Assembly: GCF_002811945.1 (NCBI RefSeq) | Contig: NZ_NPDX01000001.1 | Coordinates: forward strand, 310,001-374,000 | DNA: 64,000 nucleotides | Reading direction: 5' to 3' | DNA from: Leptospira harrisiae | GTDB lineage: Bacteria > Spirochaetota > Leptospiria > Leptospirales > Leptospiraceae | Shown: positions 45,279-53,426 of the stretch, piece after piece | Numbering within the stretch: position 1 is the first letter of the stretch | Layout: every line of letters begins with the position of its first letter | The notes under the pieces: model-generated | What the model saw: the letters and a program-made list of their open reading frames with translations, nothing else | Databases searched by the model: none | What the model was told of the DNA's origin: nothing | Program-made: the position numbers and the translations under genes

Positions 45279-47203
45279 ATCTTCCTTACTGCCACCATAG
45301 TGATATCATCGTGTTGTTCCTGTTCTTTGACAAATTCTTTTAGTTCTGAGTAGATTTTCTCTAATATGTTTTTTGGCTCTAATTGGATATAGGAAAGAAA
45401 ACTAGATTGGAGTTGCGGTTCTCCAAACTGGATTTCACTTGTGTTTAGGGCTTCTGTTACCCCATCTGTATAGAGTAAAATCGTGTCTCCAGAATCAAAT
45501 TTGAGTTTCGATTCGTTTCGAAAGGCGGAAATGTCTGGTTTGATTCCCAAAATGACACCCTCAGTTTCAATGATTGAAAGTGAGTTTGATTCAGAATGGA
45601 AGTGGTAAAAATTTCCATGCCCAGCACCGGAATAATGGACTTCTCCAGTGATGAGATTCCATCGAAGCAGAATCATACTCATAAAACGAGGTGTGATTGC
45701 TTCTTTATAATTGGAATAAAGGTAATTATTGATATCGTTTAAAATTTCCCATGGTGAATCCTTCACTCGAACCAGGGAATGAAGGATGGTTCTTACCGTT
45801 GCCATAACAAGTCCAGCAGCAACACCTTTACCACTTACATCACCAATACAAATAAACAATTCGTTTCTGTTAGGTGATAATATAAAGTCATAATAATCAC
45901 CACCAATACCTCGGGCCGGTACCATAAAACCACCAAAGGAAAATCCTTCGGCCTCTGGAGCTTTTCGTGGTAAAAGTGTACTTTGAATTTCTTTTGCGAT
46001 TTCAATTTCTTTTTCCAATCTTTCTTTGTTAGAAAGGTTCTGGTATAAATTGGAATTTTCCATTGTGATTCTTGCTAATGAAATAAAAGCATTTAAAGCT
46101 TCTATTTCATCATTTGGAAACCGACTATCTTGTTTTGTGAGAACAAAAACGCATCGGGTGCCATTCTCCAAACTAAGAGGAAAAATTACAGATTCTTTCC
46201 CTTCAATTCCGATGGATTGAAGAATCGTTTGGTTAGTTGGATTCATCACCATATTCTCTTTGGTTTGCAAAAGAGAATTTATCTCTTCTGTTGCGATCAT
46301 TATAGTTTCTGTTTGAATTTGATAATTTTCTAGGTCTCTATAGAGTTTAAATATTTTTGTTTTGGATGTTTCTTTCGGACTTTCAATCAAACAAGTAAAC
46401 GAAGATTCAACTATTCCTGACAAAGTTAAAAGAATCATCCTTATCATTTCATCGTGATTATTTAAATACATTTGGCTTAAGGTGAGTGCGGCTGTATGTA
46501 AACTTTGAAAGTTCTTGGATTGATTTTCTGATTTAGAAAAAAGCAGTGAATTTCTTAACGATACAGCAAATTGTCCTATAACCAATTGTAAAATTTCTTG
46601 GTCTTCTCGGAAATCAGAATAATCTTCTTCATCGTAATCAATGGTTAACAATCCTACTGCAGTATTTGCATATAGGATGGGAATCACCAATTGAGATTTG
46701 GTTCCTGTGAGTTTTGAATAAAATTCGTAAAATGGATGTTTTTGATCAGTAAATTTATAAAAACATGGTTCCCCTTTTGCCATTGATTCAATAAGGACTC
46801 CATAACTTAAATCATAATCTAAAGCAATTCGTTTGATAGCTCTTTGTAAAGTTTTTTGACGGCTAGAATAATAAACTAGTTTTATTCCACCTAACTCTAG
46901 ATTGGTGATAAATACTGCAACTTTGTCTCGTTTTAGACGTGCGGAGATAAGTTCTGTAAACCTTTGCATCAAATCTTCCAAACCCATGGAGGAGTTGAAT
47001 AATGAAAGGTTGTCTAAAAGAAATTCAGTTTTCTCTTGGGAAGACAGGATGTTGTGCCCTATCCTTGGGATTTTTCGTTTTTCTAAAATCCATTCCCTGT
47101 CGCAAGTTTGGCAGAAAAAACGCCCATTTTTTGTGATTCCATTGGGAACTTGAGATTCTGCACAGAGCAAACAGATCCGGTCATCAGTGGGCTCTCGGTT
47201 CAT
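45275..47203 (-). CDS. GAF-SpoIIE phosphatase with N-terminal zinc ribbon
   Basis: A 642-residue cytoplasmic protein. At the N-terminus, CLLC and CQTC (residues 11-14 and 32-35) form a likely zinc ribbon. A GAF domain follows (about 60-210), with the second sensor domain at about 240-385, then a SpoIIE/PP2C phosphatase with metal Asp residues in GGDYYDF, IGDVSGKG, LYTDGVTE and HDDITM. It would dephosphorylate a STAS-type antagonist in response to a small-molecule or redox signal. The gene precedes tilS on the same strand with a 4-base overlap, and faces away from the sigma-54 activator gene. Confidence 0.92.
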   Translation of the reverse strand: MNREPTDDRICLLCAESQVPNGITKNGRFFCQTCDREWILEKRKIPRIGHNILSSQEKTEFLLDNLSLFNSSMGLEDLMQRFTELISARLKRDKVAVFITNLELGGIKLVYYSSRQKTLQRAIKRIALDYDLSYGVLIESMAKGEPCFYKFTDQKHPFYEFYSKLTGTKSQLVIPILYANTAVGLLTIDYDEEDYSDFREDQEILQLVIGQFAVSLRNSLLFSKSENQSKNFQSLHTAALTLSQMYLNNHDEMIRMILLTLSGIVESSFTCLIESPKETSKTKIFKLYRDLENYQIQTETIMIATEEINSLLQTKENMVMNPTNQTILQSIGIEGKESVIFPLSLENGTRCVFVLTKQDSRFPNDEIEALNAFISLARITMENSNLYQNLSNKERLEKEIEIAKEIQSTLLPRKAPEAEGFSFGGFMVPARGIGGDYYDFILSPNRNELFICIGDVSGKGVAAGLVMATVRTILHSLVRVKDSPWEILNDINNYLYSNYKEAITPRFMSMILLRWNLITGEVHYSGAGHGNFYHFHSESNSLSIIETEGVILGIKPDISAFRNESKLKFDSGDTILLYTDGVTEALNTSEIQFGEPQLQSSFLSYIQLEPKNILEKIYSELKEFVKEQEQHDDITMVAVRKI

Positions 47204-47269
47204 CCTAAGCCAGGTTAATCGATTTCTTTTTTCATTTGCTACAAGAATTTCCTCAATATCGAAGAAAGC

Positions 47270-47284
47270 TGGTACGATTCATGC
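47270..47284 (+). promoter_or_regulatory. Candidate sigma-54 promoter
   Basis: TGGTACG followed by ATTC and ATGCT: GG and GC are 10 bases apart, the essential spacing of the -24/-12 sigma-54 promoter. It lies about 165 bases before the start codon of a sigma-54 activator gene, in a 247-base intergenic region. Match to TGGCAC-N5-TTGC is partial. Confidence 0.4.
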
Positions 47285-47450
47285 TTAATCTATAAGCAAA
47301 TGTTGTTTTTTCTGCAGAAATCGAAAGGATGTCGGTAGATATGATTAAAAAATGGTTTATTTGTTTAGTAAATAAGCATACTGTATTGGTCACCAACAAT
47401 GTTTTTCTGTATTCTTTCGAGGCAGAGCGTAATACTAAAGAGCAAGAACT

Positions 47451-49568
47451 ATGAGCGTGAAAAAATTCAATCCCATTCAATCCATCCATGAAGTAGCGAC
47501 CGCAATGAATTCCACCCAAGACCCGGATGGACTCCTCGAACTGATTTTGGATCGTTGCATCCAAATTTGTGGTGTGGAATCCGGATCTCTCATGCTCATC
47601 GACGAAAAACACGGAGTTTTAGACGCCGTAACGTCTCGGGGTATGAACCAACAGTTGTTGCGGGAAACCAAACTCAAAATTGGGCAAGGGATCACTGGGG
47701 TTGCAGCTTCCACAGGAAAAGCAAAACTAGTGAATGATGTTTCAAAGGATCCTGATTACATTCAGGTAAAAGAAGAAATCAAATCAGAGTTAGTTGCTCC
47801 TATGATTGTGGAAGATGATATTATTGGGGTCATTTCTCTCGATTCAAATCGTTTGAATGCTTTTACCGCAGAGATGTTGGAAATTGTTAGTGTTCTTTCA
47901 CACCAAGCAGGTCAAATTTTTAAGAACCTACAAACCATTCGCAGTTTAGAACAAAGAACGAAAATCCAAGCGACACTAATCGAAATTTCAAAAGTGGTGA
48001 GTTCCACTTTAGATCAAAATGAAGTTTTTGATTCTATCATGGTGACAATGGAAAAATCACTTCGTTTAGAAAAGGGAAGTATTGTTTTATTTAATAAGGA
48101 TGAAGGTCTTCTTCGTATAGTGGCCGCATCTGGATTATCTCCTGAGGAAATTGATAAGGGTACTTACCAACCAGGAGAAGGGATTACTGGAAAGGTGTAT
48201 GAATCAGGAGAACCGATCATTATTGAGTCGGTGGCAAGCCATCCTGACTTTCTAAATCGAGTAGGATATTTATCTCACTTTAAACATGATCCGAATAACG
48301 TGAGTTTATTGTGTGCACCAATTCTAAGTGAACAGACAATGTTAGGTGTAGTGAATGCATTTATTGTTCAAAATAAACATACCGATTTAAAATCCTTTTT
48401 GGATTTTCTACAGGTTGTTGCTTCCATCATCTCTCAATCCATTAAAATTCAAAATTTGGTGGAAGAGGCTAAAAAAGAAATCTCTCGTGAAAATATACAG
48501 CTCAAAAGAGAATTAAAGAATAAATATAAATTTGGATCTCTTATTGGTAAAGCGGCTAGTATGGAGAAGATGTTTGAAAAAATCCAACTAGTTGCAGATT
48601 CTAGAGCATCGGTTTTGATTACAGGAGAATCCGGAACAGGAAAAGAGATGATTGCTAACGCAATTCATTATAATAGTTCTCGTTCGGAAAACCCATTTAT
48701 TAAAATTAACTGTGCAGCGATTCCTGAAAATTTATTAGAGAGCGAACTATTCGGTCATAAAAAAGGTTCCTTTACTGGGGCAGTGACAGATAAAAAAGGA
48801 AAGTTTGAATTAGCAGATACCGGTACCATTTTTCTTGATGAAATTGGTGAAATGGATTTAAATTTACAATCAAAATTACTTCGGGTCTTGCAAGAACGAG
48901 AAATTGAAGCCATTGGTTCTACAAAAGCAAAGAAGGTGGATGTTCGAATCATAGCTGCAACCAATGCGGAGTTGGAGCAACTTGTTGCAGAGAAAAAGTT
49001 TAGAGCAGATTTGTTTTATCGATTGAATGTAGTAAAGATTAACACTCCTCCGTTACGTGATCGAGTTGAAGACATTCCTCTTTTAATGAATCACTTTTTG
49101 GAAAAATATACAAAAGACAATAATAAAGTAGTGAAAGGAATTTCGCGTGAAGCTTCAAAACTTTTATTAAAATACCGATGGCCAGGTAACGTTCGTGAGT
49201 TGGAGAATGTCATTGAAAGGGCTGTTGTACTTGCACAAGATGAAGTTTTAAGTGAGGATGATTTTTCCGATATTCTTTCTAGTATAGATGATTTACCTGA
49301 GAATACAACCGAAGTGACCCAACTGAATCATGTGGAATCAGTATCGGGGGCAGAACCATTGGATTTAGGTTCCGGTAGATTGACTCCAGGGCAATTGGAT
49401 GGTTTGGATGGCCGTGCAATGGAAATTGTTGTGAGTGAAGTAGAGTCAAGGCTCATTCAGTATGCTATGAAGAAGTTTCGCTACACCAAAACCCGCGTAG
49501 CAAAATTTTTGGGAATCAATCGAAATACCTTAGATAAAAAAATCAAAGAATTAAATATCGAATACTAA
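47451..49568 (+). CDS. Sigma-54-dependent transcriptional activator with two GAF domains
   Basis: A 705-residue enhancer-binding protein of the NtrC family. Two GAF sensor domains occupy about residues 20-340 ([42 protein letters not shown]). The AAA+ domain has Walker A GESGTGKE, the sigma-54 contact loop GSFTGA (Ser in place of the first Ala), Walker [10 protein letters not shown] and ATNAELEQL with FYRLNVV. A Fis-type helix-turn-helix is at the C-terminus ([20 protein letters not shown]). There is no receiver domain, so signals must act through the GAF domains. The target genes are not shown by sequence. Confidence 0.95.
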   Translation: MSVKKFNPIQSIHEVATAMNSTQDPDGLLELILDRCIQICGVESGSLMLIDEKHGVLDAVTSRGMNQQLLRETKLKIGQGITGVAASTGKAKLVNDVSKDPDYIQVKEEIKSELVAPMIVEDDIIGVISLDSNRLNAFTAEMLEIVSVLSHQAGQIFKNLQTIRSLEQRTKIQATLIEISKVVSSTLDQNEVFDSIMVTMEKSLRLEKGSIVLFNKDEGLLRIVAASGLSPEEIDKGTYQPGEGITGKVYESGEPIIIESVASHPDFLNRVGYLSHFKHDPNNVSLLCAPILSEQTMLGVVNAFIVQNKHTDLKSFLDFLQVVASIISQSIKIQNLVEEAKKEISRENIQLKRELKNKYKFGSLIGKAASMEKMFEKIQLVADSRASVLITGESGTGKEMIANAIHYNSSRSENPFIKINCAAIPENLLESELFGHKKGSFTGAVTDKKGKFELADTGTIFLDEIGEMDLNLQSKLLRVLQEREIEAIGSTKAKKVDVRIIAATNAELEQLVAEKKFRADLFYRLNVVKINTPPLRDRVEDIPLLMNHFLEKYTKDNNKVVKGISREASKLLLKYRWPGNVRELENVIERAVVLAQDEVLSEDDFSDILSSIDDLPENTTEVTQLNHVESVSGAEPLDLGSGRLTPGQLDGLDGRAMEIVVSEVESRLIQYAMKKFRYTKTRVAKFLGINRNTLDKKIKELNIEY

Positions 49569-49574
49569 TTTGAT

Positions 49575-50375
49575 TCAGTTAGTTGGATCTGGGAAATGAT
49601 TTAAATGGAAAATAGGTCCAGTTTTAATTTCATCTTCAAGAGTTAGGTGAAGGTATTCCTTTGCGGAGCCAACTGCTTCTGGAAGATTTTTTCCATGTGC
49701 TAGGAAGGATGTGATTGCGGCAGAGTAGGTACATCCGGTTCCGTGTGTGTTTTTGCCTTTTAAAAACGGTTTTGAAAATAGATACGATGATTTTCCATCG
49801 AATAAAACATCAGTGGCTTCAGTTGCATTTGGTAAATGCCCACCTTTTAATAAGATGGGGACATTATACTTTTTAAATAATTTTTCTGCCATGGGAACCA
49901 ATTGATCATATTGATTAATTGGTTCGCCTAACAACAATGAAGCCTCATCTAAGTTAGGTGTAATTAGTTTTGCAAGTGGCAAAAGGTCATTGGTTAATGA
50001 AAGAATTGCATCGTCTTTCAAAAGTTTTGCGCCGCTTGTGGCAACCATTACTGGATCTACAACCAATTGAATATCGGGATTTTCATAAAAAAATTCTGCG
50101 ACTGTTTCTATGATATTGGCAGAATACAACATTCCAGTTTTGGCTGCTTTGATTGGGAAATATCCAGAAACTGCTTTTAATTGAGCTGATACAAAGTCAG
50201 TTGTTATTTCAGAAATTCCACTAACGCCATCTGGATTTTGTGCTGTTAAACATGTGAAGACAGTGGTTCCAAATGTAGCAAGAGAGGAAAATGTTTTAAG
50301 GTCTGCCTGGACTCCTGCGCCACCGCCAGAATCAGAACCGGCGATTGTTAGAGTAATGGGAAAATCTTTCGTCAT
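49575..50375 (-). CDS. thiD: Hydroxymethylpyrimidine/phosphomethylpyrimidine kinase
   Basis: A 266-residue kinase of thiamine synthesis or HMP salvage. Motifs are [17 protein letters not shown] at the start, [15 protein letters not shown], and [10 protein letters not shown] with the catalytic GTGC anion hole. I choose ATG 50375, which begins one base after the stop of the alkyltransferase-like gene; a TTG 27 bases further upstream would be inside that gene. No TPP riboswitch is visible near it. Confidence 0.96.
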   Translation of the reverse strand: MTKDFPITLTIAGSDSGGGAGVQADLKTFSSLATFGTTVFTCLTAQNPDGVSGISEITTDFVSAQLKAVSGYFPIKAAKTGMLYSANIIETVAEFFYENPDIQLVVDPVMVATSGAKLLKDDAILSLTNDLLPLAKLITPNLDEASLLLGEPINQYDQLVPMAEKLFKKYNVPILLKGGHLPNATEATDVLFDGKSSYLFSKPFLKGKNTHGTGCTYSAAITSFLAHGKNLPEAVGSAKEYLHLTLEDEIKTGPIFHLNHFPDPTN

Positions 50376-50376
50376 G

Positions 50377-50715
50377 TTATGGAAACCATCCGTACTTGTC
50401 AAAATTCAATGTATCATTATTTTGATCAAAGACAACACCTTCCGATTGTAAGATTTTTTTCTGCAAAGAAGCACGAAAAGTATCTCCACGAAAGGATATT
50501 TTGCCTTGGGCATTGATGACCCGCTGCCAAGGGATTTTTTGTTCCATTTCCTTTTTCAGTGCATTCAATGCGTAACCTACTGCCCTTGCGGCTCTTGGAC
50601 TTCCAAGAAGTAAAGCAATGTGACCGTAAGTGGTAACTTTTCCTTTTGGAATCTTTTTTACCACTGCATAGACGGAATCGTAAAAATTCGTACTTTTAGT
50701 TTTAGGCGGACTCAT
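50377..50715 (-). CDS. Alkyltransferase-like protein (ATL), MGMT family without active cysteine
   Basis: A 112-residue protein of the O6-methylguanine methyltransferase family. The DNA-binding helix-turn-helix region [16 protein letters not shown] and RAVGYAL are intact, and the motif PCHRV of active enzymes reads PWQRVI. With Trp replacing the alkyl-accepting cysteine, it cannot repair DNA by alkyl transfer. Known ATLs bind alkylated guanine and hand it to nucleotide-excision repair. It is first in a two-gene unit with thiD. Confidence 0.94.
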   Translation of the reverse strand: MSPPKTKSTNFYDSVYAVVKKIPKGKVTTYGHIALLLGSPRAARAVGYALNALKKEMEQKIPWQRVINAQGKISFRGDTFRASLQKKILQSEGVVFDQNNDTLNFDKYGWFP

Positions 50716-50791
50716 TGAATTTGGATTTATATCCTAATTATTTAATTCTGTTGTAAATTCCTTTTTAAGAGTTCTAAACGTCTTTATTGAT

Positions 50792-51670
50792 ATGAAAATT
50801 TCCGATTACGCAAAACATTTGTTACTTGCTCCAAATTTGGAGGATAAATTACTTCCTCCTAGCCGTCATTGGGATGAAGAAACTGAATTTAATTCGATCA
50901 GAATCGAAGCACCTGGTCGTTCTCAAAAATTTCAATTCTCCGACAAAAAGGTAAAAATTCCTCGTTTGGAGCATCTCAATTTAGTATCCAATCGAGGGCT
51001 TAGTCTTCATCATTTTGCAAATCACGAACTGATGGCAATTGAGTTATTCGCTTGGGCTTTGCTCGCATTTCCTGATGCACCAAGATCAGTTCGGAATGGT
51101 TTTTTAAAAACGATTGAAGAGGAACAAACTCATTTAAAGTTATATTTGAATCGAATGCGAGACTTCGGTGTTGATTTTGGCGATATCCCTTTGAATTATA
51201 TTTTTTGGAAACAACAAGGTCAATTTAAGAGTTTAGAATCTTTTGCTGCAGTAATGTCAATTTCTTTTGAAGGTGCAAATTTAGATTACGCACAGGTTTA
51301 TGCACAAGTTTTTTCCTATTTCGGAGACCATCTAACATCTGATATAATGTTAACGGTATTTGAGGATGAAGTGAAACATGTAAAAAGAGGACTCCGTGCA
51401 TTTGAACATTCTGTTCCAGAAAATGTAAGTCACTGGGATCACTATCTATCTTTAATTCAATTTCCTTTTACGCCACGGAGGGCCAAAGGATATCTTTATT
51501 TGCCTGACACAAGATTGCTTGCTGGAATGGACAAAAGTTTCATCCAATCTCTGGGTGCCTACGAAGATGAATACACTGGTCGTGTCAATTTGGAATCGGT
51601 TAAAAAATTTGGACTGGGAGAGACGATCCATCGTAAAAACAGACTTGATTCTCATTTACTTAATCCTTAA
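50792..51670 (+). CDS. Ferritin-like diiron protein, DUF455 family
   Basis: A 292-residue protein of the DUF455 group, with a four-helix ferritin-like domain. The iron-ligand pattern is visible as NHELMAIELFAW, EEEQTHLK (ExxH) and EDEVKHVKRG (ExxH). The enzymatic role of this family is not settled; relatives include MiaE, a tRNA hydroxylase, so hydroxylation is one possibility. It is followed on the same strand by a CxxCH protein and a porin, with 21 and 32 base gaps. Confidence 0.82.
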   Translation: MKISDYAKHLLLAPNLEDKLLPPSRHWDEETEFNSIRIEAPGRSQKFQFSDKKVKIPRLEHLNLVSNRGLSLHHFANHELMAIELFAWALLAFPDAPRSVRNGFLKTIEEEQTHLKLYLNRMRDFGVDFGDIPLNYIFWKQQGQFKSLESFAAVMSISFEGANLDYAQVYAQVFSYFGDHLTSDIMLTVFEDEVKHVKRGLRAFEHSVPENVSHWDHYLSLIQFPFTPRRAKGYLYLPDTRLLAGMDKSFIQSLGAYEDEYTGRVNLESVKKFGLGETIHRKNRLDSHLLNP

Positions 51671-51691
51671 GATTTCTCTTGGAAGGTAATT

Positions 51692-52093
51692 ATGAAATTG
51701 AAAATGATACTGAGTACATTATTGTTCTTGTCCGCACTCGGAATTGTACTGAATGCAGAAAAAAAGACCAAATCAACAACTGAAATGAATCTTCATGATT
51801 TTATGGAAGATTATACTAAACCTGCAACAAAGTTGTATGATAAAAAAGAGAATGCTGATTATCTGAATAAAATTTTGGAAAAGGTTCCCGATATGGCACC
51901 TGAAGACCAAAAAGCCGAATGGAAAGAAATTATCGATGCTAAGATGGCACTTGGAAAACCCGATGAAACTTGTAAGTCTTGTCATACAAAATTTAAAAAA
52001 GAATACAAAGCCAAATACAGAAAAAAACTAATTCCTATTCCAGAAGATCTTCTTGGATTTCCAAAAGAAATTAAAGAATTATTAAAAAAATAA
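51692..52093 (+). CDS. Small exported c-type cytochrome-like protein
   Basis: A 133-residue protein with a signal peptide (ILSTLLFLSALGIVLNAEK) and one CKSCH heme-binding motif at about residues 95-99. The rest is Lys-rich and helical. Only one CxxCH is present, and an obvious methionine axial ligand is lacking, so heme attachment is likely but the redox partner is unknown. It lies between the DUF455 gene and a porin gene. Confidence 0.8.
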   Translation: MKLKMILSTLLFLSALGIVLNAEKKTKSTTEMNLHDFMEDYTKPATKLYDKKENADYLNKILEKVPDMAPEDQKAEWKEIIDAKMALGKPDETCKSCHTKFKKEYKAKYRKKLIPIPEDLLGFPKEIKELLKK

Positions 52094-52100
52094 TCTTATC

Positions 52101-52120
52101 TCCGCTCTTTCGGGAGCGGA
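52101..52120 (+). promoter_or_regulatory. Hairpin covering the porin ribosome-binding site
   Basis: TCCGCTC (52101-52107) pairs perfectly with GAGCGGA (52114-52120). GGAG, the probable Shine-Dalgarno of the porin gene, lies in the right-hand arm, so the hairpin may limit translation or serve as part of an RNA switch. It has no T run, so it is a poor terminator for the upstream gene. Confidence 0.4.
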
Positions 52121-52125
52121 ACACC

Positions 52126-53337
52126 GTGATGCAAATCAATTGTTCTAAACTCGCATTATTTATGTGTTTGTTTTTCTTTAGTATCTTTATGCTACAAGCA
52201 GAAGAGTTGAAAGAAAAAACAACAGATACTCCTTTGCCAACTCAGAATCCACTACCAGCTAGTTTAAAGTTTGGTGCATTTGTCGATACATACTACTCAC
52301 ATAACACCAATCATCCGATTTCAAAAGAAAGATTGTATGCAACTCAAGCAGTTCGTAATGATGAATTTAATATCAATCTTGGGTTTGTTGATGCCAAATG
52401 GCAGGAGGAAAAAGTTCGAGGACGTTTGGCTTTGCAATTTGGTACATCGGTAAATACGAATTATGCTTCCGAAGCAAACCGAGATGTCAGTTCAAATCAA
52501 AATTCAGTAAAACATATTCAAGAAGCCTACGTAGGTTTTAAATTAGCAAAAGATACTTGGGTTGATGCTGGTATTTACTTTGGGCACATAGGTCATGAAT
52601 CATGGATATCTTCAGATAACTGGAATTACACGAGAGCACTTGCTCTTGATTACGTTCCGTATTATTCCTCGGGTGTTCGACTTACAACTAAGTTCACGGA
52701 AAAGTTTCAATTTCAGTTTCATGTAATGAATGGGTGGCAAAACATCACGGACCAAAATAAAGATAAGTCTCTTGGATCTCAATTTAAGTTTTTTTTAACG
52801 CCAAATTTTACCATTACAGCAAATCAATTTGTCGGAAATGAAGCTCCCGATTTTGAAAGAAAACAAACAAGATTTTATAATAACACAATTTTGGAATGGA
52901 AGGCTTTGGATTGGTTGTCGTTTGCTGTTTCTGGAGATGTTGGTGCACAAAAAGCAAAAGAATCTTTTCAATATGAACCTTGGTGGAAAGAAATTAATCC
53001 TGTCCTTGGCGTTTATACTAATATGGAATCAAACGCCTATAATCAATGGTACCATGGAACTTTTTGGACAAGTTTTCGTTATGATGATTTATATCGTTTA
53101 AGTTTCCGTATTGAAAGGTATTACGATCCTAAACAAGTATTGGCAACTACCTACACACGGAATGGGTTTATGACTAATGGTTACACAGCCACCTTCGATT
53201 TGTTACACTGGCACCCTGGGATGATTCGATTTGAAATGACTCAGAAAGAATCTATGGATCCTATATTTGAAACTGATAAAAATAAACATAGTCGTATCGA
53301 ACGATTGTTTATTGTAGCTGCTTCGGTTCGGTATTAG
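52126..53337 (+). CDS. BBP2-like outer-membrane porin
   Basis: A protein of about 403 residues with a signal peptide (LALFMCLFFFSIFMLQAEE) and a barrel of alternating strands. SLKFGAFVDTYYSHNTNHP, FNINLGFVDAKW, RGRLALQFGTSVNTNYASE and VKHIQEAYVGFKLA match the putative beta-barrel porin-2 (BBP2) type, including the aromatic girdles. It ends in RLFIVAASVRY, a classic Phe/Tyr barrel end. The start is GTG 52126 or ATG 52129. Solute and regulation are unknown. Confidence 0.86.
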   Translation: MMQINCSKLALFMCLFFFSIFMLQAEELKEKTTDTPLPTQNPLPASLKFGAFVDTYYSHNTNHPISKERLYATQAVRNDEFNINLGFVDAKWQEEKVRGRLALQFGTSVNTNYASEANRDVSSNQNSVKHIQEAYVGFKLAKDTWVDAGIYFGHIGHESWISSDNWNYTRALALDYVPYYSSGVRLTTKFTEKFQFQFHVMNGWQNITDQNKDKSLGSQFKFFLTPNFTITANQFVGNEAPDFERKQTRFYNNTILEWKALDWLSFAVSGDVGAQKAKESFQYEPWWKEINPVLGVYTNMESNAYNQWYHGTFWTSFRYDDLYRLSFRIERYYDPKQVLATTYTRNGFMTNGYTATFDLLHWHPGMIRFEMTQKESMDPIFETDKNKHSRIERLFIVAASVRY

Positions 53338-53349
53338 TTTAAAGAAAAT

Positions 53350-53374
53350 CTCCAAACCACTTTGTGGTCTGGAG
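53350..53374 (-). terminator. Terminator hairpin, mainly for the metal-efflux operon
   Basis: Stem CTCCAAACCAC / GTGGTCTGGAG (53350-53360 with 53364-53374), one mismatch, TTT loop. On the - strand it is followed by ATTTTCTTT. It sits between the convergent ends of the porin and RND genes and may serve both. Confidence 0.7.
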
Positions 53375-53426
53375 TTGAAAATAGGAGAAATGGGAATAGT
53401 TTCTAATTCTATGAAAAGAGTTTAGT

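Noticed and set aside
47253..47612. Reverse-strand ORF across the intergenic region and the start of the sigma-54 activator
   Set aside because: Antisense shadow with no recognisable protein features, overlapping a well-supported gene.
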